From JAVBSC01 sp031547305 (lineage in GTDB: Bacteria > Desulfobacterota > Desulfovibrionia > Desulfovibrionales > Desulfovibrionaceae), in contig JAVBSC010000126.1 in the NCBI GenBank assembly GCA_031547305.1, forward strand, positions 1 through 37,465: a stretch of 37,465 nucleotides of DNA, read 5' to 3'. The position numbers were made by a program, and so were the translations under genes. Below the pieces are notes generated by a model that was not told the DNA's origin, ran no database searches, and worked only from the letters and a program-made list of their open reading frames with translations. How positions within the stretch are numbered: the first letter of the stretch is position 1; each line of letters opens with the position of its first letter. Shown piece after piece: positions 16,638 to 25,507 of the stretch.

Positions 16638-16744
16638 AAAATGACGCTTGGATTTGCGGAGAAAGCGCCTATACAATCGCGCTTTGGGGTGTATTCCATG
16701 CCGGGGCGGCTGTCAAGGACCCGCGTTTAAGGCACGAAGAGCCA

Positions 16745-17932
16745 TTAATCGGAGCGGCGCAGCGCCCAGATGGTCATGCCCGCGGCCAGGGTCATGAACA
16801 ACGCTCCGGCGTATCCGATGCTCCAAATACCGAAGGTCGAGAATATTTGGCTCCCGGCAAGCGCTCCGCCGCCGATGCCGATGTTGAAGGCGCCGGAATA
16901 GATGGCTGAGGCTACGTCCGTAGCCTCTGGCGCGGCTGTCAGCACCCGGCCCTGCATGACCACGCCCAGAGCGGGCATGGCCGTGCCCCAGGCGCAACAC
17001 AGAATGATCGCGCCGGGCAGGCTGGCGCAGGCTGTCTGGAGCAGCGCCAGGCAGACCAGGAGGGCGCAGAGTGGCGCAAACAGGTTGGAGCGCGGAAAAC
17101 GTTTCATCAAAAGGCTGCCGAGCACGCTTCCGGCAAACCCGCTGCCGCCCAGAAGCAGCAGCAGAAAGACCGAGTTTTTGGCGTCGAATCCGCCTACTTC
17201 GGAAAAGTAGGGCATCAGATAGGTAAAAGCGGTAAAGTGCCCGGTAACGGCCAGCAGCGTAATGCCGTAGAGCCGCATCAGGCGGCCGTCAAGCAGGATG
17301 GCCGGTACGCTGCTCAGGGAACCGGCGTTGCGGCTGGGCAGGCGTGGCAAAAACAGGCCGAGCAGGATCATTACGCCCAGGGCGGTGCAGCCCACAGCCG
17401 TAAAAGAGGCGCGCCAACTGATATGCTGTCCCATGAGTGTGCCCAAGGGAACCCCCAGCACCGTGGCCAGGGATACCGCGCCGGAAACCACGCCCAGCGC
17501 CCGGTGTTCCAGGCCGCGCGGGGCTATGCGCACGGCCAGGGGGGTGACGATGGCCCAGAATACGGAGTGCGCCATGGCTACGCCCAGGCGGGCCGCCACA
17601 AGCATGGAAAAGCTGGAAGACAGGGCGGCCGCGCCGTGGCTGGCCGCGAATATGCCCAGCAGGACGAGCAGCAGGGAGCGACGTTCAAAACGCGCCGTAA
17701 GAACGGTCATGGGTAGGGAAAGCACGGTCACGGTCCAGGCGTAAATGGTGAGCAAAAGGCCGGTAAAAGCCTCGGTTTTTCCCAGCCCGTTCGCTATGTC
17801 CGGCAGCAGGCCCACAGGAAGCAGCTCAGTGGTGACAAAGATGAAAACAGCCAGCCCCAGCAAAAAAATGGGCAGCCAGGCGCGCCTTTCTGAAAAGGCG
17901 GCCGGGTTTTTATCCTCCCGCTCCGGATTCAT
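16745..17932 (-). CDS. MFS efflux transporter (sugar-efflux/AraJ-like)
   Basis: 395-residue major facilitator superfamily exporter with about 12 transmembrane segments, starting LPIFLLGLAVFIFVTTELLPVG. The FVTTELLPVGLLPDIA segment, the VLTARFERRSLLLV A-loop-like motif between segments 2 and 3, and GVPLGTLMGQHISWRASF at segment 5 are typical of drug:H+ or sugar antiporters of the SotB/YdhP/AraJ group. The ATG at 17932 has GGTGGAG about 10 bases upstream; the frame is open much further upstream only because it runs antisense through the tRNA genes. Substrate cannot be named. Confidence 0.88.
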   Translation of the reverse strand: MNPEREDKNPAAFSERRAWLPIFLLGLAVFIFVTTELLPVGLLPDIANGLGKTEAFTGLLLTIYAWTVTVLSLPMTVLTARFERRSLLLVLLGIFAASHGAAALSSSFSMLVAARLGVAMAHSVFWAIVTPLAVRIAPRGLEHRALGVVSGAVSLATVLGVPLGTLMGQHISWRASFTAVGCTALGVMILLGLFLPRLPSRNAGSLSSVPAILLDGRLMRLYGITLLAVTGHFTAFTYLMPYFSEVGGFDAKNSVFLLLLLGGSGFAGSVLGSLLMKRFPRSNLFAPLCALLVCLALLQTACASLPGAIILCCAWGTAMPALGVVMQGRVLTAAPEATDVASAIYSGAFNIGIGGGALAGSQIFSTFGIWSIGYAGALFMTLAAGMTIWALRRSD

Positions 17933-18067
17933 GCGCGATACTCCACCTAAAAGAACAGCGTATACCCTAAAAATTGGGGATTCCGCCGGCCCGTACATAA
18001 GTCTCCAGCGGCGGGTTTGCAAGCGGGATCGGCGCGGCAAGTTTTTTGGGGATTTTATATTTTTCCC

Positions 18068-18095
18068 CTTGCCTTTTGGGCGCACAGCGTATAAA
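18068..18095 (+). promoter_or_regulatory. Candidate promoter of the tRNA-tuf operon
   Basis: CTTGCC/TTGCCT (-35-like, 18068-18074) and TATAAA (-10, 18090-18095), separated by 15-16 bp, place the start a few bases before the first tRNA at 18110. No other promoter-like element stands between the divergent MFS gene and the tRNA cluster. Confidence 0.5.
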
Positions 18096-18109
18096 AGCAC
18101 TACTCCATT

Positions 18110-18185
18110 GCTGGCGTAGCTCAACTGGCAGAGCAGCTGATTTGTAATCAGCAGGTTGCGGGTTCGAGTCCCATCGCCAGCTCCA
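18110..18185 (+). tRNA. tRNA-Thr (TGT)
   Basis: 76 nt with encoded CCA. Acceptor GCTGGCG pairs with CGCCAGC; anticodon stem GCTGA/TCAGC encloses loop TTTGTAA (anticodon TGT). First of four tRNAs upstream of tuf. Confidence 0.96.
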
Positions 18186-18228
18186 GGACTGTTGGTCAGG
18201 AGCGCTTCGCGCTCCGGCAAGATATAGT

Positions 18229-18313
18229 GGTGGGGTTCCCGAGCGGCCAAAGGGAACAGACTGTAAATCTGTCGTCAGTGACTTCGGTGGTTCAAATCCA
18301 CCCCCCACCACCA
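18229..18313 (+). tRNA. tRNA-Tyr (GTA)
   Basis: 85 nt with a long variable arm typical of tRNA-Tyr and encoded CCA. Acceptor GGTGGGG pairs with CCCCACC; anticodon loop CTGTAAA (anticodon GTA). Confidence 0.96.
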
Positions 18314-18417
18314 GCAACCTTCCGCCCCTCCTGCATAGGGCCGTGGCGGCCGGTTGGGCTTGACAAATAACGCATTCTGTAGGAGACAGGCCCCTGTCGG
18401 AGAACTACGGCGTATGC

Positions 18418-18493
18418 GCGGGAATAGCTCAATGGCTAGAGCATCAGCCTTCCAAGCTGAGGGTTGCGAGTTCGAGTCTCGTTTCCCGCTCCA
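18418..18493 (+). tRNA. tRNA-Gly (TCC)
   Basis: 76 nt with encoded CCA. Acceptor GCGGGAA pairs with TTCCCGC; anticodon stem TCAGC/GCTGA encloses loop CTTCCAA (anticodon TCC). Confidence 0.96.
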
Positions 18494-18526
18494 TCCTGTG
18501 CCTGCCTTCTCCTTCAGCGGTAAAGC

Positions 18527-18602
<76 letters not shown>

Positions 18603-18658
18603 TTTATTTTTAGATTATTTAAGCATAATAAGATCAAAACCAAGCCAGGGAGATTATT

Positions 18659-19852
<1,194 letters not shown>

Positions 19853-19856
19853 TTAG

Positions 19857-20006
19857 ATGCGCATCAATATTCAGCTGGCCTGTACCGAGTGCAAGCGGCG
19901 TAATTATGCGACCACCAAGAACAAGAAGAACACCACCGGACGTCTTGAACGGAAAAAGTACTGCCCTTGGGACAACAAGGTGACAGTGCACCGCGAAACG
20001 AAATAG
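19857..20006 (+). CDS. rpmG: Ribosomal protein L33
   Basis: A 49-residue protein four bases after the tuf stop: MRINIQLACTECKRRNYAT, then TKNKKNTTGRLERKKYCPWD and a terminal VTVHRETK. It is the large-subunit protein L33. The first zinc-ribbon pair is intact (CTEC), but the second knuckle reads CPWD instead of CxxC, so only three of four zinc cysteines remain. tuf-rpmG-tRNA-Trp-secE-nusG is a widespread conserved order. Confidence 0.95.
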   Translation: MRINIQLACTECKRRNYATTKNKKNTTGRLERKKYCPWDNKVTVHRETK

Positions 20007-20033
20007 CGCCGTAACAGGCGTTTTCCGGAACAC

Positions 20034-20109
20034 AGGGCAGTAGCTCTAACGGTAGAGCGCCGGTCTCCAAAACCGGATGTTGGGGGTTCAAATCCCTCCT
20101 GCCCTGCCA
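20034..20109 (+). tRNA. tRNA-Trp (CCA)
   Basis: 76 nt with encoded CCA. Acceptor AGGGCAG pairs with CTGCCCT; anticodon stem CCGGT/ACCGG encloses loop CTCCAAA (anticodon CCA). It sits between rpmG and secE, as in many bacteria. Confidence 0.96.
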
Positions 20110-20128
20110 TATAAAAATCCCCGGCTTG

Positions 20129-20163
20129 GCCGCGCCTGAATCCTTAGCGGGTTCAGGCGCGGC
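20129..20163 (+). promoter_or_regulatory. Perfect 12-bp hairpin between tRNA-Trp and secE
   Basis: GCCGCGCCTGAA (20129-20140) pairs perfectly with 20152-20163 around an 11-base loop. It is followed by TTGTAAACC rather than a T-run, so it may be a partial terminator, RNase III-type processing site or stabiliser separating the tRNA/tuf transcript from secE-nusG. Confidence 0.5.
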
Positions 20164-20216
20164 TTGTAAACCGGATTAAGTTAGGATCGCTTTGTCCAGC
20201 TATTCCAGAGGCAAAC

Positions 20217-20468
20217 ATGGCCACAAAACAGAAGCCGGAACTTGCCGGCGCCGGTGAAAGCGGCCTTTCCGCAAAACTGGCCCAACTAACCGACTATTTT
20301 GAAGAATCCAAAGCGGAAATCAAAAAAGTCACCTGGCCCACTCGCAAGGAAATCAAGGTCACTGGCATTGCCGTGCTCGTACTGGTAGTGGTCATGTCCT
20401 TGTTCCTCGGCATTGTGGATCTGGGCCTTACCAAGCTTGTGGAATTAATACTTACCAGCGGGGCATGA
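20217..20468 (+). CDS. secE: Preprotein translocase subunit SecE
   Basis: 83-residue single-span SecE, the essential clamp of the SecYEG channel. The amphipathic EESKAEIKKVTWPTRKEI (residues about 30-47) is the SecE signature and is followed by one transmembrane helix (VTGIAVLVLVVVMSLFLGIV). It overlaps nusG by four bases (ATGA). Confidence 0.96.
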   Translation: MATKQKPELAGAGESGLSAKLAQLTDYFEESKAEIKKVTWPTRKEIKVTGIAVLVLVVVMSLFLGIVDLGLTKLVELILTSGA

Positions 20469-21025
20469 CCATGACAGGCACCCCCACAGAAACGCCCAAA
20501 GCGCGCTGGTATATCGTCCATACCTATTCCGGCTTTGAAAACCGGGTGGAGCAGACGATCCGCGAAATGATGCGCACGGGCCAGGACTTCGGCCAGATAG
20601 AAGAGGTGGTCATACCCACCGAGCGGATTATCGAACTGGTGCGTGGAGAAAAAAAAACCTTCACCCGCAAGTTTTACCCCGGGTATGTGATGGTGCGCAT
20701 GATCATGACCGATCAGAGCTGGCACCTCATTCAATCCATCCCCAAGGTGACTGGCTTTGTGGGCGGCAAAAACCGGCCCACCCCCATGCGCAACAGCGAA
20801 GCCGAGCGCATTCTGGCCATGATGGAAACCAGGCTGGAACAGCCCCGGCCCAAGTTCAACTTTGAGCGCGGCGACGAGGTGCGGGTTATCGACGGTCCCT
20901 TCGGGGGCTTTAACGGCGTGGTGGAAGACGTCAATTTTGACAAGGGCAAATTAAGGGTGTCTGTTTCCATATTCGGCAGGCAGACTCCGGTGGAATTGGA
21001 CTTTGTCCAGGTTTCCAAGGGTTAA
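20465..21025 (+). CDS. nusG: Transcription termination/antitermination factor NusG
   Basis: 186-residue NusG that binds RNA polymerase and links it to Rho or the ribosome. The NGN domain starts RWYIVHTYSGFENRVEQTI, contains RKFYPGYVMVRM and KVTGFVGG, and is followed by a KOW domain (FERGDEVRVIDGPFGGFNG). The initiating ATG overlaps the secE stop; an ATG two codons later is an equivalent alternative. Confidence 0.97.
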   Translation: MTMTGTPTETPKARWYIVHTYSGFENRVEQTIREMMRTGQDFGQIEEVVIPTERIIELVRGEKKTFTRKFYPGYVMVRMIMTDQSWHLIQSIPKVTGFVGGKNRPTPMRNSEAERILAMMETRLEQPRPKFNFERGDEVRVIDGPFGGFNGVVEDVNFDKGKLRVSVSIFGRQTPVELDFVQVSKG

Positions 21026-21027
21026 CA

Positions 21028-21056
21028 CCGCCGGACGGCGGGCGGCTTTCGCCGCC
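21028..21056 (+). promoter_or_regulatory. Tandem hairpins in the rplK leader
   Basis: CCGCC/GGCGG (21028-21041) and GGCGGC/GCCGCC (21041-21056) form two small adjacent stems in the 58-nt nusG-rplK gap. In E. coli L1 represses the L11 operon through structure just upstream of rplK; whether this is the equivalent site is inference. Confidence 0.35.
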
Positions 21057-21083
21057 TGGCCCCGGATATAAAAGGATAGCATA

Positions 21084-21506
21084 ATGGCTAAGAAAGAAGT
21101 CGCCAAAATAAAGCTGCAAATTCCCGGCGGAGTGGCCAACCCCTCCCCGCCGGTCGGTCCGGCCCTTGGGCAGCACGGCCTGAACATCATGGAATTCTGC
21201 AAGGCCTTCAACGCCAGAACCGCGGACCAGAAGGGCATGGTCATTCCCGTGGTCATCACGGTGTACCACGACCGCTCCTTCACCTTTATCACCAAGACTC
21301 CGCCCGCGGCCGTGCTCCTGCTCAAGACCGCCAAGCTGGAAAAAGGCTCCGGTGAACCGAACCGTAACAAGGTTGGCGTGGTCAGCATGCAGCAGGTGGA
21401 AGAAATCGCCAAGCTGAAAATGCCGGATTTGACCGCCAAGGATATGGAAGCCGCCAAGCGTTCGGTTATGGGCACGGCCCGCAGCATGGGGCTGGACGTA
21501 AAATAA
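21084..21506 (+). CDS. rplK: Ribosomal protein L11
   Basis: 140-residue L11 of the GTPase-associated centre. The N-terminal domain has IPGGVANPSPPVGPALGQHG with the flexible Pro-rich hinge, then MEFCKAFNART; the C-terminal RNA-binding domain has KTPPAAVLLLKTA and ends GTARSMGLDVK. Length is standard. Ribosome-binding site AAAGGA before the ATG. Confidence 0.97.
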   Translation: MAKKEVAKIKLQIPGGVANPSPPVGPALGQHGLNIMEFCKAFNARTADQKGMVIPVVITVYHDRSFTFITKTPPAAVLLLKTAKLEKGSGEPNRNKVGVVSMQQVEEIAKLKMPDLTAKDMEAAKRSVMGTARSMGLDVK

Positions 21507-21607
21507 AAACCTCAGTCGCTTAATCAATAGTACCGCCGCCCGGGCTCTTTTTAGAGTTTCGCTTTTGCGGGGGGAGATTAGGACGAGCACAAGGAAAGGT
21601 GGGTACG

Positions 21608-22315
21608 ATGCCCAAACACGGAAAAAAATACCGCAAAGTAATTGAAAATACCGATCTGCAGGTCAAATTTCCTATAGAGGAAGCCGTAAGCAAAGCGTTG
21701 TCCGCTTCTTACGCCAAATTTGACGAAACAGTGGATATGGCGCTCTGTCTTGGCGTGGACCCAAAATATTCCGACCAGATGGTGCGCGGCGCCTGCCCCT
21801 TGCCCAACGGCCTGGGCAAGACCGTGCGTGTGGCGGTGTTCTGCAAAGGCGACAAAGAAGCTGAGGCCAAGGCCGCCGGCGCGGACTTTGTGGGCGCGGA
21901 AGACCTGGTGGCCAAGGTCAAGGAAGGCTTCCTGGACTTTGATTCCGCCATCGCCACCCCGGACGTCATGGCCCTGGTCGGCCAGATCGGCCGGGTGCTC
22001 GGCCCGCGCGGCCTTATGCCCAACGCCAAAACCGGCACGGTTACCTTTGACGTGGCCGCGGCCATCAAGGAAGTCAAGTCCGGCCGCGTGGAGTTTAAGG
22101 TTGACAAGGCCGGCGTGCTGCACGCTCCTCTGGGCAAAGTCTCCTTTGGTCCGGAAAAAATTCTGGAAAACCTGAAGGCCCTGCTGGATCAGGTGAACCG
22201 CCTGAAGCCTTCCGGCGCCAAGGGCACTTATATGCAGGCCATGGCCATTTCCACCACCATGGGGCCAGGCTTCAAGGTGGAGCCCACGCTGATCAGCAAA
22301 TTTATCGAAGGCTGA
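21608..22315 (+). CDS. rplA: Ribosomal protein L1
   Basis: 235-residue L1 of the ribosomal L1 stalk, also the translational repressor of its own operon in known bacteria. It contains VDMALCLGVDPKYSDQMVRG, VAVFCKGDKEAEAKAAGAD, LGPRGLMPNAKTGTVT and a C-terminal MAISTTMGPGFKVE. The ATG at 21608 (MPKHGKKYRK, the usual start) is preferred over the GTG three codons earlier; AAGGAAAGG lies upstream. A 101-nt gap to rplK carries no evident terminator. Confidence 0.96.
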   Translation: MPKHGKKYRKVIENTDLQVKFPIEEAVSKALSASYAKFDETVDMALCLGVDPKYSDQMVRGACPLPNGLGKTVRVAVFCKGDKEAEAKAAGADFVGAEDLVAKVKEGFLDFDSAIATPDVMALVGQIGRVLGPRGLMPNAKTGTVTFDVAAAIKEVKSGRVEFKVDKAGVLHAPLGKVSFGPEKILENLKALLDQVNRLKPSGAKGTYMQAMAISTTMGPGFKVEPTLISKFIEG

Positions 22316-22369
22316 GCCTTTGATTTATAAATTTCGTCCCGCCGCGCGCGGGGCGATCACTGGTAGAGG

Positions 22370-22490
22370 ACAGGAAATCTCGAGTCCAAGAAAGCAGGCG
22401 GGCCGGCCTTTGGCGGTCCTTAATATCCTGCCGAGACTTAAGTCTTAGGCTCGGTATTTCCACCAGGCAACACAAAGCTCTTAGGAGAGT
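22370..22490 (+). promoter_or_regulatory. Candidate ribosomal L10 leader
   Basis: The 178-nt rplA-rplJ gap is long and structured. GCAGG...CCTGC encloses a GGCCGGCC/GGCGGTCC region, and CCGAG/CTCGG encloses the palindrome GACTTAAGTC (around 22423-22454), followed by the rplJ ribosome-binding site. Position and complexity fit the L10(L12)4-binding autoregulatory leader known from many bacteria; the exact fold was not computed. Confidence 0.5.
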
Positions 22491-22493
22491 CGA

Positions 22494-23012
22494 GTGAACA
22501 GAACCGAAAAAGCCGCAATAATCGAGCAGATCAAGGCTAAGGCCGAGAGCGCCGGTATTGCGGTGGTTACCGACTTCAAGGGCATGCCGGTGGAAGAGAT
22601 GACCCGTTTCAGGGTAAAGTTGCGCGAAGCAGGCGGCGAGCTTGTTATCGTAAAAAACACCCTGGCGCGCATCGCTCTTACCGGCGGCAAGCATGACGCA
22701 ATCAAGGACAAGTTCCATGAAAACTGCGCCATGGCCCTTGGAATCAAAGACCCGGTGGCGCTTGCGAAGGCCGTTACGGAATTCGCCAGAACCAGCAAAA
22801 CGCTGGTGGTGCGCCACGGTAGTCTTGAAGGCAAGTTCATGACCGCCGAACAGATTGACGCTCTGTCAAAGCTGCCCGGCAAGCAGGAACTTCTGGCCAG
22901 GGCCCTGGGCACCATGAATGCCGTGCCCACCAACTTCGTGTCGCTTTTTGCGAACATGATTCGCGGCATGCTCTACGCGCTCAAGGCGATTGAAGAAAAG
23001 AAAGCCGCTTAA
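22494..23012 (+). CDS. rplJ: Ribosomal protein L10
   Basis: 172-residue L10, the base of the L10-L7/L12 stalk. It begins with GTG (AGGAG seven bases before). Signatures are VTDFKGMPVEEMTRFRVKLR, ELVIVKNTLARIAL and EGKFMTAEQIDALSKLP; the C-terminal helix that carries L7/L12 dimers is the final LFANMIRGMLYALKAIEEK. Preceded by a structured leader and followed 34 bp later by rplL. Confidence 0.96.
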   Translation: MNRTEKAAIIEQIKAKAESAGIAVVTDFKGMPVEEMTRFRVKLREAGGELVIVKNTLARIALTGGKHDAIKDKFHENCAMALGIKDPVALAKAVTEFARTSKTLVVRHGSLEGKFMTAEQIDALSKLPGKQELLARALGTMNAVPTNFVSLFANMIRGMLYALKAIEEKKAA

Positions 23013-23046
23013 CCAAACCGAAAGCCGAGACTTAAGGAGAACTTAC

Positions 23047-23436
23047 ATGTCCGTCTCTAAAGAACAAGTTGTTGAGTTTATCGCGAATATGACCGTTCTG
23101 GAACTTTCCGAGTTCATCAAGGAACTTGAAGAGAAATTCGGCGTTTCCGCCGCCGCCCCCGTGGGCGCTATGATGGCCATGCCGGCCGGCGGCGCCGCCG
23201 CTCCGGCGGAAGAAGTCGAGGAAAAGACTGAGTTTGACGTTATTCTGAAGGGCGCCGGCGCCAACAAGATTGGCGTCATCAAGGTCGTGCGCGCCCTGAC
23301 CAGCCTGGGCCTGAAGGAAGCCAAGGATAAAGTGGACGGCGCCCCCTCCACCATTCTGGAAGCCGTGGCCAAGGACAAAGCTGAAGACGCTAAAAAGCAG
23401 CTTTTGGAAGCCGGCGCCGAAGTCGAAATTAAATAA
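23047..23436 (+). CDS. rplL: Ribosomal protein L7/L12
   Basis: 129-residue L7/L12, the multicopy stalk protein that recruits translational GTPases. It has an N-terminal dimerisation helix (FIANMTVLELSEFIKELEEK), an Ala/Gly-rich hinge (MAMPAGGAAAPAEE) and a C-terminal factor-binding domain (KTEFDVILKGAGANKIGVIK, LGLKEAKDKVDGAPSTILE). The ATG at 23047 with AAGGAGA upstream is preferred; the frame is open further upstream into rplJ. A terminator follows and rpoB does not. Confidence 0.97.
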   Translation: MSVSKEQVVEFIANMTVLELSEFIKELEEKFGVSAAAPVGAMMAMPAGGAAAPAEEVEEKTEFDVILKGAGANKIGVIKVVRALTSLGLKEAKDKVDGAPSTILEAVAKDKAEDAKKQLLEAGAEVEIK

Positions 23437-23463
23437 TCCGGGCGATTCGATTCGAATCAGTGT

Positions 23464-23503
23464 AAAGCGCGCGCGTCTAAGCGGACCGCGCGCTTTATTT
23501 TTT
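23464..23503 (+). terminator. Rho-independent terminator after rplL
   Basis: AAAGCGCGCG (23464-23473) pairs with CGCGCGCTTT (23487-23496), followed by ATTTTTT. The strong stem and U-tract close the rplKAJL unit. Confidence 0.88.
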
Positions 23504-23549
23504 GCAAAACGCTTGAATTTTATCGTCGGGGGTGTAACTAATTATAATT

Positions 23550-24320
23550 ATGCAAGGTGACTATTTGTGGTTCATCTTTTACGATCGGAAGCTGGCCCTG
23601 CTGTCCGGCGGTTACGGGCCGCCAAAATTGCCGCACGGCCCACTGCCCCCGGTGGATGCTTCCGGCCTGCGCCACAGCCTGGGCTCCTACGAAGGTGTGC
23701 CCTGCATCGCCTTTGAAGCGGAGCGGTTGCCTGACTCAGCCCCCTGGACCCTGGTGGATTTGCGTGAAGCTTACGTGGTTCTTGGCGAAAAACTATACGC
23801 CCTGGCCGGCAAAGGCCGACAGCTGATTCATTGGGACTGGCTGTCCCGTTTTTGCGCCCACTGCGGGGTGGAAACAGTCCTGGAAACGCAAAATTCCAAG
23901 CGTTGCCCTATTTGCGGCAACGCGGTTTTCCCGTCAGTCTCCACAGCCGTTCTGGTGCTGGTACGCAAAGAGGACTCCATTCTGCTGGTCCGGGCGCACA
24001 ACTTTCGGGGTCCGTTTTACGGCCTGGTGGCCGGATACCTTGAACCAGGAGAGACACTGGAGCAATGCGCCGCACGCGAAGTGCTGGAGGAAACCAGCCT
24101 GGCCATCGGCAATATCAGCTACTTCGGCTGTCAGCCCTGGCCCTTCCCCAGCAACCTTATGGTCGGATTCAGCGCGGACTATCTGTCCGGCGATCTGGTC
24201 ATCCAGCAAAGCGAATTGAGCGAAGCCGCCTTCTACACCCGTGACAACCTGCCGACTCTTCCGTCTACTATCAGCCTGACCCGTCGCATGATTGACTGGT
24301 GGGTTTTGGAAGGCAAATAA
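23550..24320 (+). CDS. nudC: NADH pyrophosphatase (Nudix, NudC family)
   Basis: 256-residue NudC-type Nudix hydrolase, which cleaves NADH to NMNH + AMP and in E. coli also removes NAD caps from RNA. There is an N-terminal NudC-like region, a zinc ribbon with Cys102, 105, 119 and 122 (FCAHCG, CPICG), and a Nudix box from Gly162 (GYLEPGETLEQCAAREVLEE). The NADH-specific QPWPFPSNLM (195-204) follows, with Cys194 replacing the Ser of the classical SQPWPFP. It lies alone between two terminators, where rpoB would be expected. Its Shine-Dalgarno is weak. Confidence 0.93.
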   Translation: MQGDYLWFIFYDRKLALLSGGYGPPKLPHGPLPPVDASGLRHSLGSYEGVPCIAFEAERLPDSAPWTLVDLREAYVVLGEKLYALAGKGRQLIHWDWLSRFCAHCGVETVLETQNSKRCPICGNAVFPSVSTAVLVLVRKEDSILLVRAHNFRGPFYGLVAGYLEPGETLEQCAAREVLEETSLAIGNISYFGCQPWPFPSNLMVGFSADYLSGDLVIQQSELSEAAFYTRDNLPTLPSTISLTRRMIDWWVLEGK

Positions 24321-24328
24321 GCGAATAT

Positions 24329-24370
24329 AAAAAAAGCGCCGGTTACCTTCGGGCACCCGGCGCTTTTTTT
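24329..24370. terminator. Bidirectional terminator between nudC and the PEP-CTERM-type gene
   Basis: Seven A, then GCGCCGG pairing with CCGGCGC, then seven T, so a U-tract follows the stem on both strands. It serves nudC and the convergent minus-strand gene ending at 24384. Confidence 0.9.
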
Positions 24371-24383
24371 ATACTTATGCTTC

Positions 24384-25094
24384 TTACTTGCCAGCCCGGC
24401 GGCGCATGGCCACCAGACCGGTCAGGCCGCTGCCCAGCAGCCACACGGCGCCCGGAATGGGGGTGGGGTGGGCGGTGAAGACCAGCACGATGTCGTTATA
24501 GTCGGCCTGGGAACCGCCTACGGATTCCTTCTGGCCGGCCTTGTCTTCAATGCCCAGAATCCAGGAACCCTTGGTGAAGCCCATCCAGTCGTCGGTAAGC
24601 TGCCACAGGGAGTAAGACTTGATGGTCTGGTTCTGGTTCGCGGCGGAAGTGAATTCGCTTCTGGTGGTCAGGTTGGCGTCGGCCAGGGAATATGTCTTAT
24701 TATCCCAGTTGGTGAAGCAGAGATCGCCGAACTGCACGTTTTCCATGACCGCTTTGTTTATGTTGCCGCCGGTAAGGGTATTCCAGTTATTGTGGCTGTT
24801 GCCGCCGATGATGAGTTGGTTGCCGGCGGTTCCAAAGCTGGTTTTATTGGCGGCCAAACCGCCCAGCGCGTAGACGTCAAAGCTCTGCGCGGCGGCCATT
24901 CCGCTGAAGGAGCTCTGGCGTTCGGCCGGGGCATTTTTGCCGTCCAGCCACATCTGGAAAAACTTGTCGTCCTGATACAGCCAGTTGCCCTTGCTGTCTT
25001 TTTCCCAATTGATGACGCCAAAGGCAAAGGCGTTGGAAACAGAGCAGGCGGTGAACAGAACCAGAAGAGTCAAAGTGATTTGCAGGCGTTTCAT
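24384..25094 (-). CDS. VPLPA/PEP-CTERM-type sorting-signal protein
   Basis: 236-residue exported protein. An N-terminal signal peptide (KRLQITLTLLVLFTACSVSN, cut near AFA) is followed by an Asn/Gly/Thr/Ser-rich secreted region with no recognised domain. The C-terminus carries a tripartite signal: PTPIPGAV (210-217), hydrophobic WLLGSGLTGLVAM, then RRRAGK. This matches VPLPA/PEP-CTERM sorting signals processed by exosortases, usually for proteins linked to exopolysaccharide. No exosortase gene is in the window. The mature part has few cysteines and a DYNDIVLVF segment before the signal. Function unknown. Confidence 0.8.
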   Translation of the reverse strand: MKRLQITLTLLVLFTACSVSNAFAFGVINWEKDSKGNWLYQDDKFFQMWLDGKNAPAERQSSFSGMAAAQSFDVYALGGLAANKTSFGTAGNQLIIGGNSHNNWNTLTGGNINKAVMENVQFGDLCFTNWDNKTYSLADANLTTRSEFTSAANQNQTIKSYSLWQLTDDWMGFTKGSWILGIEDKAGQKESVGGSQADYNDIVLVFTAHPTPIPGAVWLLGSGLTGLVAMRRRAGK

Positions 25095-25507
25095 TATTCC
25101 AATTCCCCTCTCTTAAATTTATGCGATTTATTCGCCAATATAATGGGGGAAGCAATTGACGTGCCGTTTTTGTAGAAACTAAGTTATATTCAGATGTTCT
25201 TTGAATTATACCGATTAGTTTATATATGTTTTTATCTGACTAAACCGGACGAGAATTGGCGGATTTACTTAGCATATACTTTATATTTTTGAGAGAAGGA
25301 CTTGTCGAATTCCCTTGGGGGACCTGGATTTACGCAATACCAACTTCCGGACTTTGCCAACTCCGCAGCGAGCACGAAATCCGGCAAAATCAGACTGGGG
25401 TATTTATTTGGAATACAATGAGAATATCACAATTAGTCCTGAATATCCGGACAAGTATGGACAAATGCTTAGTAAATAAGTCGGAAAATATCGTAAAAAA
25501 GCGCGGC
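25095..25507. other. AT-rich intergenic region
   Basis: 413 bp markedly richer in A/T than the surroundings, with no convincing gene. The upstream side of the PEP-CTERM-type gene must hold its promoter. A short plus-strand frame at 25315-25479 has leucine-rich-repeat-like wording and is listed separately. Confidence 0.5.
25315..25479 (+). pseudogene. Possible leucine-rich-repeat-like gene remnant
   Basis: A frame ending in TAA reads LGDLDLRNTNFRTLPTPQ and then WGIYLEYNENITISPEYPD. The LDLRNTNFRTLP wording resembles a leucine-rich-repeat unit. There is no ATG or ribosome-binding site and the frame is closed by a stop at 25270-25272, so if real it is a 3' fragment. Chance coding appearance is possible. 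Confidence 0.2.

Noticed and set aside
17933..18250. N-terminal extension of the MFS transporter
   Set aside because: The extra frame reads antisense through tRNA-Thr and part of tRNA-Tyr; the real start is the ATG at 17932, directly before the first membrane segment.
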